A DNA stretch of 64,000 nucleotides from Codonopsis lanceolata. Taxonomy: Eukaryota; Streptophyta; Magnoliopsida; Asterales; Campanulaceae. The position numbers and the translations under genes were made by a program. Of the stretch, positions 32,487-44,600 are shown one piece after another. The notes beneath the pieces are model-generated. The model was not told the DNA's origin and ran no database searches. It worked only from the letters and a program-made list of their open reading frames with translations. Position 1 is the stretch's first letter; every line of letters begins with the position of its first letter. The DNA is taken from assembly GCA_013146195.2 (NCBI GenBank), contig CM028377.1, forward strand, positions 34,849,632 to 34,913,631, read 5' to 3'.

Positions 32487-33879
32487 TGTAGACACCTCAA
32501 TTTCGTACCTTTGATATTTAACATGACATGAAATATCAAGACCTGTTAAAAAACTAACAAATGTCAAATTACAGGGTCGAAAATGCAAAAAACAAAAGCA
32601 GAATGCGTAAAACAGTAAAATGCAGGAGGCCTAAGTGTCAAAAAGGACACCAAAAATGACCACAGGTGCCGTCCATGGTCACTCCTGGCGTCGCGCCCAG
32701 TGTGGCTATGGGTGGCGCCCAACAGTCCCTTTTCCCCTGTAGCAGTTTGCCTTTGATGCAATCTCTCAAATGCACGGTACAAGCCGATGAAGCTCAAAAT
32801 GAGAAAACTTAATGACGAAGGAAGACCTCTCCCAGCCTATAAATAGAAGGCCCCCCCGACTTCAGGAATTCACACAGTACGCACACAGTTAGCACACACA
32901 CTTCACGTAGTGAAAAATCCTCCGTAGTGAGTTCTGAGAGAACGCCATGAGAGATTTATTCCTCTAGCCTCGAAGCTTCGCCAAATCTTCCTCAAACACT
33001 AAAACCAAGTGGCCAAAGTGAAACATAGTTACCCTGCTAGGATTCCACCATATTCCACCGATCCAAAAATCCCAAAAAGAGCAGTTGCCCTGCCCGAATC
33101 TAGACTCCAAATCAGCAAAAAACAAGCAGTTGATCTGCCCGATTTCTGCCGTCAGCAAGCAAACAACAGTAAAAAAACAAGCAGTTGCTCCGCCCAGATC
33201 CCGAGGCCGAAAGCAACTTTCGGAAGCAGTTAGTCTGCCCGAATCCCCGCTACAACAAAGCAACAAAAAAATACTTCCTCTTCCTGAAGGACAGAGCGAG
33301 CTCACCTTAAAATCTACTAGAAGCCAGTTGGTACGTGATAAAACCCTCATGCTTCAAGAGGTAGGCTATTTAAAATTTTATTTATTAAAAAAGTACTATT
33401 TAGATCAGCCCGATGTAATAAAACTAAGCAGTTATGCTGCCCGAATTTCTATAGGAAATAGCAGTAAAAAGAGCCATTATTATGACCAAAGTTTTATAAA
33501 TGTATTTGTAACTCCAGGAAGGAGGCTGCTGCAAGTTTGTAATAATACAGATACAAATATGTATATGTAAATGCTTTATTTCATCTGTTAAATAAATATA
33601 TAAAAAAACATATTTTAACCAAAAAACTATTTTGAGACAGAAAGGGAGAGTTGTGTGCCTAACCCCTTCCCACCTCGTAACTTAGCTTCCGAACTCTTTT
33701 GCAATCTGGTTACATTTGATTTTTCTTTGTTTTTCCTTAAAATAAAGATGTCGACTCTGTTTATCACATTTTGAGTCTACAATTGAGGCCAAACGTATTC
33801 CACGCACTTAAAGGTTTTGAAACCACCCGCTTCTTCACGCAGCGGGGGGGGGGGGGTTCTTAAAAACGGGGCACTCACA
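32487..33879 (+). repeat. Gypsy 5' LTR
   Basis: 1393 bp. Downstream of the TATA box it carries five spaced GCAGTT-N3-CTGCCCGA words (about 33081, 33127, 33182, 33226, 33429), each able to pair GCAG with CTGC. Shared with the second LTR. Confidence 0.92.
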
Positions 33880-34179
33880 GTGGCGACTCTGTTGGGGATC
33901 ATTGTTTTTATTTTAAAGAAAATAAAAACGGAGGGCTAGACTCATTTTTCACAAAAAAGGAAAAAACAAGTTTTCTTTTGTTTTGGCTAAATATGCTTAT
34001 TATATTTATTTAACAATTTAAATATTAAATTTTTATATATATGTATATATATTTGTGCAAATAACCGTGAAACTTGCAACAACTTCGTTCTCAGTACTGT
34101 TGCGAATAAAAATAAATAAAAGTTCGGGCAGGATAACTAAAAAAAAAAGCAGGGGCTTATTATTGCTTTATTTTGTTTT

Positions 34180-34180
34180 A

Positions 34181-34265
<85 letters not shown>
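34180..34265. repeat. (TTA)n microsatellite in the gypsy leader
   Basis: About 28 TTA triplets. The polytyrosine or polyisoleucine frames here are artefacts. Confidence 0.97.
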
Positions 34266-34266
<1 letters not shown>

Positions 34267-35278
34267 TGCTTTATTTATTTATTCTGCGCAAAATATATAA
34301 ATATTCATTTATTATGTCATTTTATTTTGAGGATTATGACCAATATGTAATTAATAGGAACATATAGATTCTCCACTTTTCTTTCTATTTATTGATCTGA
34401 ATGGCCGTTATGCTTGCTCGCGCTGTCCTTTCAAAGACTCAAACTAATTAGTCGAGAAAATCCACAAAGAACAGAAAGACATGCTATTAACTGCTTATTT
34501 ACTGCTTTATTTATTGCTTTATATCTGAAAAAAAGAAGATTTTACTACTTTTTAGATACCTCACACACGTGCATGCACGTATAAATATTCCGAACTGCTA
34601 CCCTACACCATAGCCAGCCTACCCCCTGCATCAGACAACGTTAATTGAATATAGATTCTCAGGACACTTCATGGACCGATCGGTTTTTATATTTCTGAAT
34701 TATTGACCAATCCCTGTTGCAAAAGAAAAGCTAAAAAATATATATGAATAAATAAATGTACATGGGCTGACCAATAATTTTTATGATATTCGACCTGGAC
34801 CATTTTGAATGGTGGATCCCAAAAAGAGTATAAGCCCTTCATCTGAGATCAGTCCAATCTTGGGGAGTCGAAAGACAGATTGAATATGAAAATTTTATAC
34901 TCTGGAGAAAGAATCCACTATTCCAGGAATAGTCCTGAGACTGTCGAAACAAAGCGGGTGCTTGTTCGATCAATCCTAGGAAAAATTAATTAATAATAAA
35001 GGCACACTGTACTTGAACCCAAAAGCCTAAGACCTTCCCTCCTGATACCTTCTAACCCTTTTTCTCAAAAACCTGGCCCGAGTTTGGAAGGGAAGAGATA
35101 GTATCGTTCGATTGATACGGGATACAGGCACAAGGATCAGATCAGAGAATATCAGGGTCAGATCAGAAAGTGTCAGAATCAGTTCAGAGGGTACATATTT
35201 AAGTAGAATGGCTGCCAAAATGAGCAGTCTACAGTAGGTGCTGATACAGGGGCTCTAAGGTACGCTCCAACTCTGGCT

Positions 35279-36180
35279 ATGCAGCAGTGGCTAGATCAAA
35301 ATTTGGATGCACAGGCTGATCGAATAATGAGCCAGATGACAAATCTCGTGCAAGGTCTAAGGCCCAGTTGTGAGGGAACTACTTTCCCTGCAACCCCTCA
35401 AGAAGCATCTACTTCTCATGCTCCTCTAAACCCAAACCCTCACCCAAACACTAACCTACTACCAAACACCAATACCCCAAACCCAAATTTCCCACCAAAC
35501 CCTTATTATCCAAATGTTAACCGTTTCTCACCAAATCCACCATATCCTTTTTCTAACACTAATATACCCCAGAATCCAATTGGCCTCCCATCTCCCATCA
35601 CTAATCCACTCCAAAATAACCCATATATGGACCCCATAAGCTATACCCAGCCAGGACAAGTAACGACTTATTTACCTTTCAATAATCCTGGTCGTCAGGT
35701 AGAAACCGCCAATAACCTATCTCCTCAAAATTCCTATCAAAGACCCCAGCAAGGAATAAACCCAGTTATCCCAAATCCCTCCAATATATACCAAAACCCA
35801 GCACCACCTCCCACAAAATTAGAGGCAGATATGGAGAACCTAAAAAGTATGATGCTCAAGGTCTTAAACAAATGGGAATTTTCTACGCAGGCATTAATAC
35901 TACAACCCTTAGCTGTATTGCCCTCAAAATTTAAAATGCTTGACATGGAGAAGTTTGATGGGACTGGATGCCCTATCTCCCACTTAAAATCCTACTCTAC
36001 CGCTATGCAGTCAAGGTGAGCTAGTTTCGAAGCTATGGCCTCCAACTTCCATATGACTTTGGTAGAGGCTGCTAAACAATGACTCATGTTAGCAGATAAC
36101 AGTACGATTGCTACTTGGGATCAAATGGTCGAAGAATTCCAAAAGAGATACAAAGACAGCAATAGCTTTGAGAATATAAG
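35279..36180 (+). pseudogene. Gypsy gag, N-terminal part
   Basis: Starts at ATG 35279 (MQQWLDQNLDAQADRIMSQM). A long Asn/Pro-rich stretch follows, then a capsid-like segment (KFKMLDMEKFDGTGCPISHL, MVEEFQKRYKDSNSFENI) with in-frame stops at 36017 and 36080. FDGTG..P..HL and EEF...Y are typical of Ty3/gypsy gag. Interrupted near 36185. Confidence 0.75.
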
Positions 36181-36184
36181 AGCA

Positions 36185-36735
36185 CGAACAACAGAGCTCC
36201 CCACTTGGGGAGCTTAAGCTCCATTTTTTTCTATTTTATTACAAAAATGCCATTAAGCTCCCCATTTAAACTCTTCACCAAAAACACTCTTCCAACAATG
36301 CACATATTCCAACATTTTTACATACCCCACCATTTTTATCTTCATTAATTCGTAGAAATATTTTCTGATATCCAAATGAAACTAACCAAGTTTCTATTTA
36401 TAGGTAAAAATGTGTACTTTAATTCAGAAAAAAAAAGAAAAAAAACATTTTTAAGGCTGAAAATTGATCAAAAAAAGTTGGGGTGGAAAAGTAATTAGGT
36501 CCAATAGAGTTTGGACAAGTGGAAAGGTGGTTAAATGACCATGAACATTGTGATCCCCAATCAATTGCAGGAAAGGCGGAAGTTGTCGATTATTTACACA
36601 AAACTACCATGTTTTGTGTATAACAAACATCATGCTACGTCGTTTTTGGCCTGAATTTTTTTTTAAGAATGGGAGCCTAGTTTGCTCCTGAAACCGCTTT
36701 ATGCTTAATTAAGCATCCATAGGAACCTTTGTTAT
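36185..36735. mobile_element. ~550-bp insertion within gag
   Basis: Splits the gag frame between ENIRARTT and FVVPTLRELE. It begins near GAGCTCCCCACTTGGGGAGC, itself a palindrome, and ends near GCTTAATTAAGCATCC. No ORF. Family and target duplication unresolved. Confidence 0.5.
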
Positions 36736-36774
36736 TTTGCTTAATCTCATTAAATCTCCTAAGCCCACTGCCAA

Positions 36775-37570
36775 GAACCTTTGTTGTTCCTACTCTAAGA
36801 GAGCTTGAGGCATGCACCCAAAAGGAAAATGAAACATTTGCAGACTTTACAGCCAGGTGGAAGAGTAAAGTTGCCCAGACTTTAGACAGACCTAATCCAT
36901 CTGAATCAGCCTGGTTGTTTATAAAAAACCTCTAGCCAATTTATCTTGAGCGCATGAGGTATCTTCCCTACGGTGATTTCAATGCCATTGTTGAAATAGG
37001 AAATCGTATCGATGAAGAAATACGTACATGGGTCCTAGAAATTGATACACCTCCAAATCCATTCTGCTACTCAGAATCGGGGGAAGAATCTACGGAAGAA
37101 GTCAATGTTGTTGAAAGAATTCCAACTGGTAAGTACAGTAATGTGCCATGGTCATATGGGACAGATAAGTCAGCCAATTCTCTTGAGGGAAGCAGTGATA
37201 CTAAAAGAAGCTTCATAGGACCTTACAAAGGAAACAGAAGGCATTACGATGAATTGTATGCCCCAATGTCCCTAACATTACAAGGTTTTAATGACACAAG
37301 GGGTCCTGAAGCCAATGGAGAATTATAAACCTCCGAACCAACTATCAGATACATGGAACCACTCTCAGTATTGCGAGTACCATCGTAGCAGTGGCCACCC
37401 CACCGATAAGTGTTATAAGCTTAAAAGTGCCATCCAAGATCTTATTGATGGCTAGATCATTGAAAAGTCACATCCATAAGTCAGCGTGATCAAATTCCAT
37501 GAAGAGGTCAACCCACCGGACTAGTTTGAGAAAAATGATGCTACTCTACCCTATATGGTCATCCCTCCAC
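36775..37570 (+). pseudogene. Gypsy gag, C-terminal part with zinc-knuckle-like motif
   Basis: TLRELEACTQKENETFADFT and WKSKVAQTLDRP continue the capsid. A stop at about 36932 separates it from ERMRYLPYGDFNAIVEIGNR. After 37328, in another frame, YCEYHRSSGHPTDKCYKLKS matches the C/H-rich motif that follows gag in Tat elements. Protease is not recognisable. Confidence 0.7.
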
Positions 37571-39679
37571 CTTCAGAGAAGAAAGGTTTTACGCCATAAA
37601 GTAACGCACTGAGTAGTGGTCGGGCATCGCCTGAGAAAAAGAACTTGAATAGGGCAGAACGTCGGTACAGGATGTTATTGGTCACTCTGGGAAGGACAAA
37701 GGGAAAACTTTGAGACTCATAGAACCCTAGAATACCCTTTTGTATACACCTCCAAAAGTCCCTTTCACCTTTAAATTTCCTCTTGCCAAATAAAAATCTT
37801 CAGGAAGGAACTTTTTTTAAAAAACTCAGCATCAGTTTTCGTAGATTTTCCATATATATCTTTCCCTTTTGATCCAGATCACCTATTTTCAAGTATCCCC
37901 AGAGAGGTTTCTTTCTTGGGGATGATAAATTGACTCACTTAAAAACACCTAAATCTACACAAGTTGATAATGAGTCATCCTGTAGGATATGGACCCGCAA
38001 ACTATTAAGAACATGTGAAATCAAAAGTAGGCAAGTCATCTTGATCGGAATCACCTTCGACCCATTGCGGCCGAGCTGCTAGTAGCAAACTGGGGCATCC
38101 TACCACAAACACCAAAACCCCTCCAAGAACCTAAAACCATTTTTAAATCCACTATGTACCAAAACCCTACTAAAATTAAGACCTTCCAAAATCCCCAGCC
38201 AAACAACTATCCCCATGATCGTGCTTCCCAAAACTAGGGCTGTATCGCCTTTTTATATCCACCAAGAATGATTATCCCTTTGTTCCAAAAGAGAGATTTC
38301 CCCAATTGCTATAATGGTGCTCCGAAAAGAAAAAAAAAAGAAAAAAATCTTTCTGGAGCAAGTCCTTCATTTGTCTATCTCCCTCTTACCCAAACTAATT
38401 TGAGGCTTCTCGGGGAAACTCAACACATTTTTTAGATATGGATCGAAAAGAAGCCTACCGTACCCAAAGCCCAAGCTATACCCAAAGTCAAAACCAAAAA
38501 AGCCTACCATACTCGAAACCAAAAGCCAACTATCCATCTAGAACCCATAGCCTAAAAAGCCAACCAACGATCAAACTTTTTATCGCCTTTGTTAAACAAA
38601 AACCAATTCCATGAAGAGACCTTCTAACTAGAGACCTGCACCTCAAAACCAATCCATACCCAAAACTTAAACAATACACCCTGAACCAGTCACTATCAAC
38701 AACTCTGCTTCAATCGGTTATAACGTGATCTGAGTGAAAGATGGACCCCTTGCTAAAACACCCCAAAACATCAAAAGATAATTACCAAGTAGGTCGTGTA
38801 ACCCACCAAACCAGGTGATACTCGACAATAAGGTGAACTATGAATTCTTGCTCTCTTTCTTGTTCAGTAGAGTCGTCCTCCTATCTTGTGCCTTTGGTTC
38901 TCTCTTCAAAAAAGCAAAAAGAAAAAAAAAGAGAAGAAGAAGAGAAAAACAATGGGCCTTCCCTCCGTCCATTTCTGGGGACATTCTCCATTCGTATCCA
39001 TAAAACGTATCGATTGAGTATACTAGGGGCTTTCTATACCGTCTTGAAAAATTTGTTGATCGAGTCACCCTGGGGCTTTTCCCATCAAACTCATGAGTCT
39101 TGTCCATGCAGTCTCCTATCTCATGTTCCCTGAGCCATGATTTATGGGTCATAACGGAATATGCTCCGGTTAGGAAATCTTTGAACTCATAATTTCTACA
39201 AGCCGGGTAGATGGTTTCAGATACACTTTGCCCCTACCTTTCTTTTGATGTTAGACTGGTTGTCTACCAATTTCTATCCAGGATACCAAAGGTTTGAAAC
39301 TCTACTTACAAGGTTGGACTCGTTATTTGGCTTTGGCATCGCGTCGGTTTCTCTAAAAGTTTTATCAGATCTTGTTGATTAACCGCCGTGTTATCTCATC
39401 CTATGGGCCTGGTTTTTGAAACCCCTCCTTACTTTCTTTGCCAAAACCATGATATTTTGTTATCAAGTCAAGAAAAAGAAACGTGAGACCCCCATTAAAC
39501 TTCTTCACTGAAAAACTCCACCATGCATATACCAGAAACCAAACAACATATACATCATACCTCCTATGTTTCTGGCCGAAGCTTTAAGTGAACCCCAATA
39601 AAGCGACAATCTTAGCCTTTTCATCTACCAACCAAAAGGTACAGTGTGTTTATGAAAGATAATCTAGTGTTCGCTTAAG
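37571..39679. other. Gypsy internal region without recognisable genes
   Basis: No reverse transcriptase, RNase H or integrase motif was found on either strand. Either the pol region was replaced or deleted, or it is beyond recognition. Confidence 0.6.
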
Positions 39680-41280
39680 TTACAATGAATATTGCATTCT
39701 AAATTAATTTTCTTTTCAAAATAATGCAATGTATATTGCATCTGATGTGGTGGTAGTCTAAAAGTGATGCAATTAATATTACACTAGATATTTGTTGTAG
39801 TTGCTCTGTTAGTAATGCAATGAATATTGCATCAGATCCCTGCATTTACCCTTTATACATGCGTTTACTCTTGATCTCACATGAAATTTTTCATTAAGAG
39901 TCTTTGTGATAGGTCTCATGGGGATGCAATGGATATTGCATCAGATATTTGCGTATAAATTCCTTGATCGTGATGCAATGAATATTGCATTGGTTATTTG
40001 CAGTTAAGTTTCTCTGTTAGAAATTCAATGGATAATGCTTCAGATTTTGTGATAATTTTTGTGAAAATGCAATGGATATTGCATCATATATTTGTGTTAA
40101 GTGTTGTGGAGATGCAATGGATATCGCATCAGATTTTGGTAATAATTTTATTGAAAATGCAATGGATATTGCATCGGATTTGGTAACAATTTTTGTAATA
40201 ATGCAATGGATATTGCATCAGCATTGGTGATAGTCTTGTGGCAATGCAATGGATATTGCATCTAATTTTGTGATAATCTAATGGATATTGCATTTGGTGT
40301 TGTGATAATGCGATGGATATTGCATCTAGCAATGCGATGCAATGGATATTGCATCTGATTCTGTGATAATGCAATGGATATTGCATTTGGTGTTGTGATA
40401 ATGCGAAGGATATCGCATCTAGTGTTGTGATGTAATGGATATTGCATCTAATTTTGATGATAATGCAATGGATATTGCATTTTGTTTTTGTGGTGATGCA
40501 ATGGATATTGCTTCTAGTACTGTTGCGATGCAATGGATATTGCATCTGATTTTGCGATAATGCAATGGATATTGCATTTTGTTTTTGTAGCGACGCAATG
40601 GATATTGCGTCTAATGTTGCGATACAGTGGATATTGCATCTGATTCTGTGATAATGCAATGGATATTGCATTTTGGTTTTGTGGCGATACAATGGATATT
40701 GCATTTGGATTTATGACGATGCAATGGATATTGCATCTAGTGTTGCGATGCAATGAATATTGCATCTGATTTTGCAATAATGCAATGAATATTGCATTTG
40801 GGTTTATGGCAATGTTGGATATTGCATCTAGTGTGGCGATGCGATGGATATTGCATTTAGTGTTGCGATGTAATGGATATTGCATCGGATTCTGTAATAA
40901 TGCAATGTATATTACATTTGGTATTGTGATAATGCGATGGATATCACATCTAGTGTTGTGGTGCAATGAATATTGCATCTGATTATGTGATAATGAAATG
41001 GATATTGCATTTGGTCTTTGCGATGCAATGGATATTGCATCTGATTTTGCGATAATGCAATGGATATTGCATTAAGGTTTGTGGCGATGCAATGGATATT
41101 GAATCTGATTTTGTGACAATGCAATGGATATTGCATTTGGGTTTGTGAGATGCAATGGATATTGCATCTAATCTTTGCGATGCAATGGATATTGCATCTG
41201 TTTTCTGTGATAATGCAATGGATATTGTATTTTGATGTGCGTTATTTTCACTAGGTTGTAATGGATATTGCAACTATCTT
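39680..41280. repeat. Hairpin tandem array (TGCAAT-GGAT-ATTGCA)
   Basis: Some 40-odd copies of TGCAATGGATATTGCATC. Each is an inverted repeat (TGCAAT/ATTGCA) around GGAT or GAAT. Spacing is 60-75 bp and loose up to about 40130, then 30-40 bp and tighter. It lies upstream of the 3' LTR, where Tat-lineage elements are known to carry variable tandem repeats. Minus-strand frames reading MQYPLH..IHCI come only from the repeat. Confidence 0.95.
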
Positions 41281-41617
41281 TTCGCATCGCAGCTTGCTTG
41301 TCGGTCTGAGACCGAACTACGTTTGATATGATTCCTAAGAAAGGGATACGTAGGCAACCTATTTCAGTATGTGCGACCATCAGAGCATTTTATTGCATAT
41401 CTGCTTAAAAACTACGATAACATGCTATAACCGATTAAATATATCTAGGGTACGTGAGATTTGAACTGCACCCTAAACCGTCGCATCTATAAACTGCCGC
41501 ATATTGCATCTCTCCCCATTATAATTTTCACAAAATATGGGAGTCTATTTCTTATCAACGATGTTCGTTTACTTGGTAAGTTTCGGTTTATCCGTAAACT
41601 CCATCATTGAGGGGCTC

Positions 41618-42961
41618 TGTAGACACCCCAATTTCGTACCCCTGGTATGTAACATGACATGAAATATCAAGACCTGTTAAAAAGATAACAAATGTCAAGT
41701 TATAGGGTCGAATATGCAAAAAGCAAAAGCAGGATGCGTAAAACAGTGAAATGCAGGGGCCTAAGGGCCAAAAAGGACACCAGAAAAGTACCCAGGCACC
41801 GGCCACATTGCCTGCTGGCGCCGCGCCCACTATCCTTATGGGTGGCGCCCAACAGTCCCTTTTCCCCTGTAGCAGTTTGCCTTTAGTGCAATCTCTCAAG
41901 CGCGCGGTACAAGCCATTGAAACTCAAAATAAGAAAACTTAATGACGAAGGAATCCTCTCTCCAGCCTATAAATAGAGGCACCCGGCTCGTGAAATTCAC
42001 ACAGTTTACACAATTACGCATTGAGTTCTCCCGAGAGCATTGAGAGATTTATTCCTCTCGCTCCGAAGCTCTGCTAAATCTCCCCCAAACACTAAAACCA
42101 AGTGGCAAAGTGAAACCTAGTTACCCTGCTAGGATTCTGCCCTATTCCACCGATCCAAAAATCCCAAAAAGAGCAGTTGCCCTGCTAAATCCATACGTTA
42201 AATCAGAAAAAAACAAGCAGTTGCTCTCCCCGATTTCCTCCGTCAGCAAGCAAACAACAACAAAAAAGCAAGCAGCTGCAACGCCCAGATCCCGAGGCCG
42301 AAAAGAAACTTTCGGAAGCAGTTACTCTGCCCGAATCCCCGCAACAACAAAGCATAAAAAAAGACTCCCTTTCCCTGAAGGACAGAGCGAGCGCACCCTA
42401 AAATCTACTGAAAGCCAGTTGGTACGGGATAAAACCCCCACGCTTCAAGAGGTAGGCTATTTAAAGTTTTATTTATTAAAAAAAATGCTATTTAGATCGC
42501 CGATGTAATGAAAATAAGCAGTTATGTTGCCCGAATTTCTATAGGAAATAGCACTAACAAGAGTCATTATTATGGCCAAAGTTTTATAAATGTATTTGTA
42601 ATTCCAGGAAGGAGGTTGCTGCAAGTTTGTAATAATACAGATATAAATATGTATATTTAAATGCTTTATTTCATCTGTTAAATAAATATAAAAAACATAT
42701 TTTAGCCAAAAAACTATTTTGAGACCGAAAGGGCGAGTTGGGTGCCTAACCCCTTCCCACCTCGTAACTTAGCCTCCGAACCCTTTTGCAAATCTGGTTA
42801 CATTTGGTTTTTCTTTGTTTTTCCTTAAAATAAAGATGGCGACTCTGTTTATCACATTTTGAGTCCACAATTAAGGCCAATCGTATTCCAAGCACTTAAA
42901 GGTTTTGAAACCACCCGCTTCTTCACATAGTGGGGGGGATCGTAAAAATGGGGCACTCACA
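41618..42961 (+). repeat. Gypsy second LTR, followed by another primer site
   Basis: 1344 bp, clearly homologous to 32487-33879. Directly after it TGGCGACTCTGCTGGGGA (42963-42980) repeats the primer site, so this LTR also bordered internal sequence on its right. Confidence 0.92.
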
Positions 42962-42989
42962 GTGGCGACTCTGCTGGGGAATTTGATAG

Positions 42990-43930
42990 GAATTTTCAGG
43001 AGATAGGTTAATGGCGGTTTCTGCATGACGACCAGGATTATTGAAAGGTAAATAAGTCGTTACTTGTCCTGTCTGGGTATAGCTTCTAGGGTCCATATGT
43101 GGGTTATTTTGGATTGGATTGGATTGGTGATGGGAAATGGGAGGCCATTTGGATTCTGGGGTATATTGGTGTTGGGAAAAGGATACGGTGGATTTGGTGA
43201 GAAAGGGTTAACATTTGGATAATAAGGGTTTAGGGGGAAAAGGGTTTGAAGGTATCTGGAGGGAAGGTCTTAGGCTTTTGGGGGTTCAAGTACAGTGTGC
43301 CTATATTATTAATTTTTTTATTAATTAATTTTTCCTAGGATTTATCGGATAAGCACCCGCTTTGTTTTGACAGTCTCGGGACTATTCCTGGAATAGTGGA
43401 TTCTTTCTCCAGAGTATAAAACCTTCATATTCCACCTGCCTTTCGACTCCCCAAGATTTGACTGATCTTAGGCTAAGGGCTTATACTCTTTCTGGGATCC
43501 ACCATTCAAAATGGTCTAGATCGAATATCATAAAATTTATTGGTCAGCCCTTGTGCATTTCTTTATTCATATATATATATTTTCTCTTTTTTTGGCAACA
43601 GGGATTGGTCAATAATTCAGAGATATAAAAACCGATCGGTCCATGAAGTGTCTTGAGAATCTATATGCAATTAACGTTGGCTGATGCAGGGGGTAGACTG
43701 GCCATGGTGTAGGGTAGCAGTTCGGAATATTTCTACGTGCGTGCACGTGTGTGAGGTATCTAAAAAGTAATAAAATCTTCTCTTTTTTTTCCAGATATAA
43801 AGCAATAAATAAAGCAGTAAATAAGCAGTTAATGGCCTGTCTTTCTGTTCTTTGTGGATTTTCTCGGCTAATTAGTTTGAATCCTTGAAAGGACGGCGCA
43901 AGCAAGCATAACGGGTAACTGCTTATACTT
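42990..43930 (-). mobile_element. Inverted copy of gypsy leader and gag start
   Basis: 43260-43925 is the reverse complement of about 34385-35040, and 43035-43260 of about 35480-35715. About 420 bp between them, including the gag ATG, is missing. It abuts the primer site at 42980 in the wrong orientation, marking an inversion or a join of two elements. Confidence 0.85.
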
Positions 43931-43948
43931 ATAACCTCTATCCAGGAC

Positions 43949-44600
43949 AATGGCGTAACTGCTTATATTTGTTGTATGTTGTATCTGTCTTTAGGCGGCG
44001 TAACGACAGGGCACATTGATTTTGTTGTATGTCGAGTCTGAATTCATGCGGTGTAACGATAAAGCACGTTGATTTTACTGTATGTCGTGTCTGATTTTGA
44101 GCGACGTAACGACATGGCACGCTGATTTTGTTGTCTCGTCGGGGTAAGGACGGAGGCACTGATGAAGGCTTGCGGGGCAAGGAAGGAAGGCTGGCTTGCT
44201 GGGGAACTTTTAGGGAGAGAGAGAGAGAGAGTATATGCAGCGTAACAGAAGGTGAGAGAGATCTATAATTTTTACAGGGTAAGGAGGCAGTGAAAGTTGT
44301 GTGAAAATGAGGGAGACAGAGTTTCTATTTATAAGCGGAGAGGAGGAAGTCTTAGGAGCGAAGGAAGATAAGGCTGGGCTGTGAGGGTTGTACCATGCAC
44401 ACAAGGAGTGGGACTTTGCAAGGAAAGAAGCTGGAGGCAAAATAGAAATGGGCGCGATGCCCAAATATGTTGGCCGGTGTAGTGTCCCGACTTGTTTTTC
44501 AGCCTTTTGTTGTTTCATTTCCCCCCTCTGTTATTGTTTGTCCTTTGAGCCTTTTTGAGTTTCCTTTGACACTTTGTCCCCTCCTGAAACTTTGACAGAA
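43949..44600 (-). repeat. ~53-bp repeats and possible minus-strand LTR piece
   Basis: Four copies of GGCGTAACGACAGGGCAC...GATTTTGTTGTATGTCG at 43949-44140. On the minus strand a CTTATAAATAGAAACTCTG box (about 44318-44337) is followed by a CT-rich leader with a (GA)n/(CT)n run (44218-44232). It may be the LTR or leader of a second gypsy element. No CDS. Confidence 0.5.

Larger units (their letters stand above)
32487..42961 (+). mobile_element. Ty3/gypsy retrotransposon, Tat (Ogre/Retand) type, non-autonomous
   Basis: Direct LTRs at 32487-33879 and 41618-42961, both TGTAGACACC...CTCACA, each with a CTATAAATAG box (about 32838 and 41967). The primer site TGGCGACTCTGTTGGGGA (33881-33898) is the tRNA-Arg type known from Tat elements. 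A polypurine tract, TTGAGGGGCTC, sits before 41618. The inside has a long leader, decayed gag and a large tandem array, but no reverse transcriptase or integrase. No target duplication is found because the right LTR is followed by another primer site. Confidence 0.88.

Noticed and set aside
33085..33570. 161-residue plus-strand ORF in the first gypsy LTR
   Set aside because: Lies in the LTR transcript leader and is not kept as the same protein in the second LTR (42110-42508 differs by shifts).
40129..41273. Long minus-strand frames reading MQYPLH..IHCI
   Set aside because: They arise from the TGCAATGGATATTGCA tandem array whose period keeps frames open; no domain or start context.
39680..41280. 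CRISPR-like palindromic repeats with spacers
   Set aside because: The 'spacers' are themselves degenerate copies of one linker, and the setting is a retrotransposon.
32487..42961. Complete autonomous gypsy element
   Set aside because: No reverse transcriptase, RNase H or integrase motif is present between the LTRs.
44210..44518. Minus-strand 102-residue ORF
   Set aside because: Low-complexity Ser/Pro/Leu composition overlapping a TATA box and leader; no family match.
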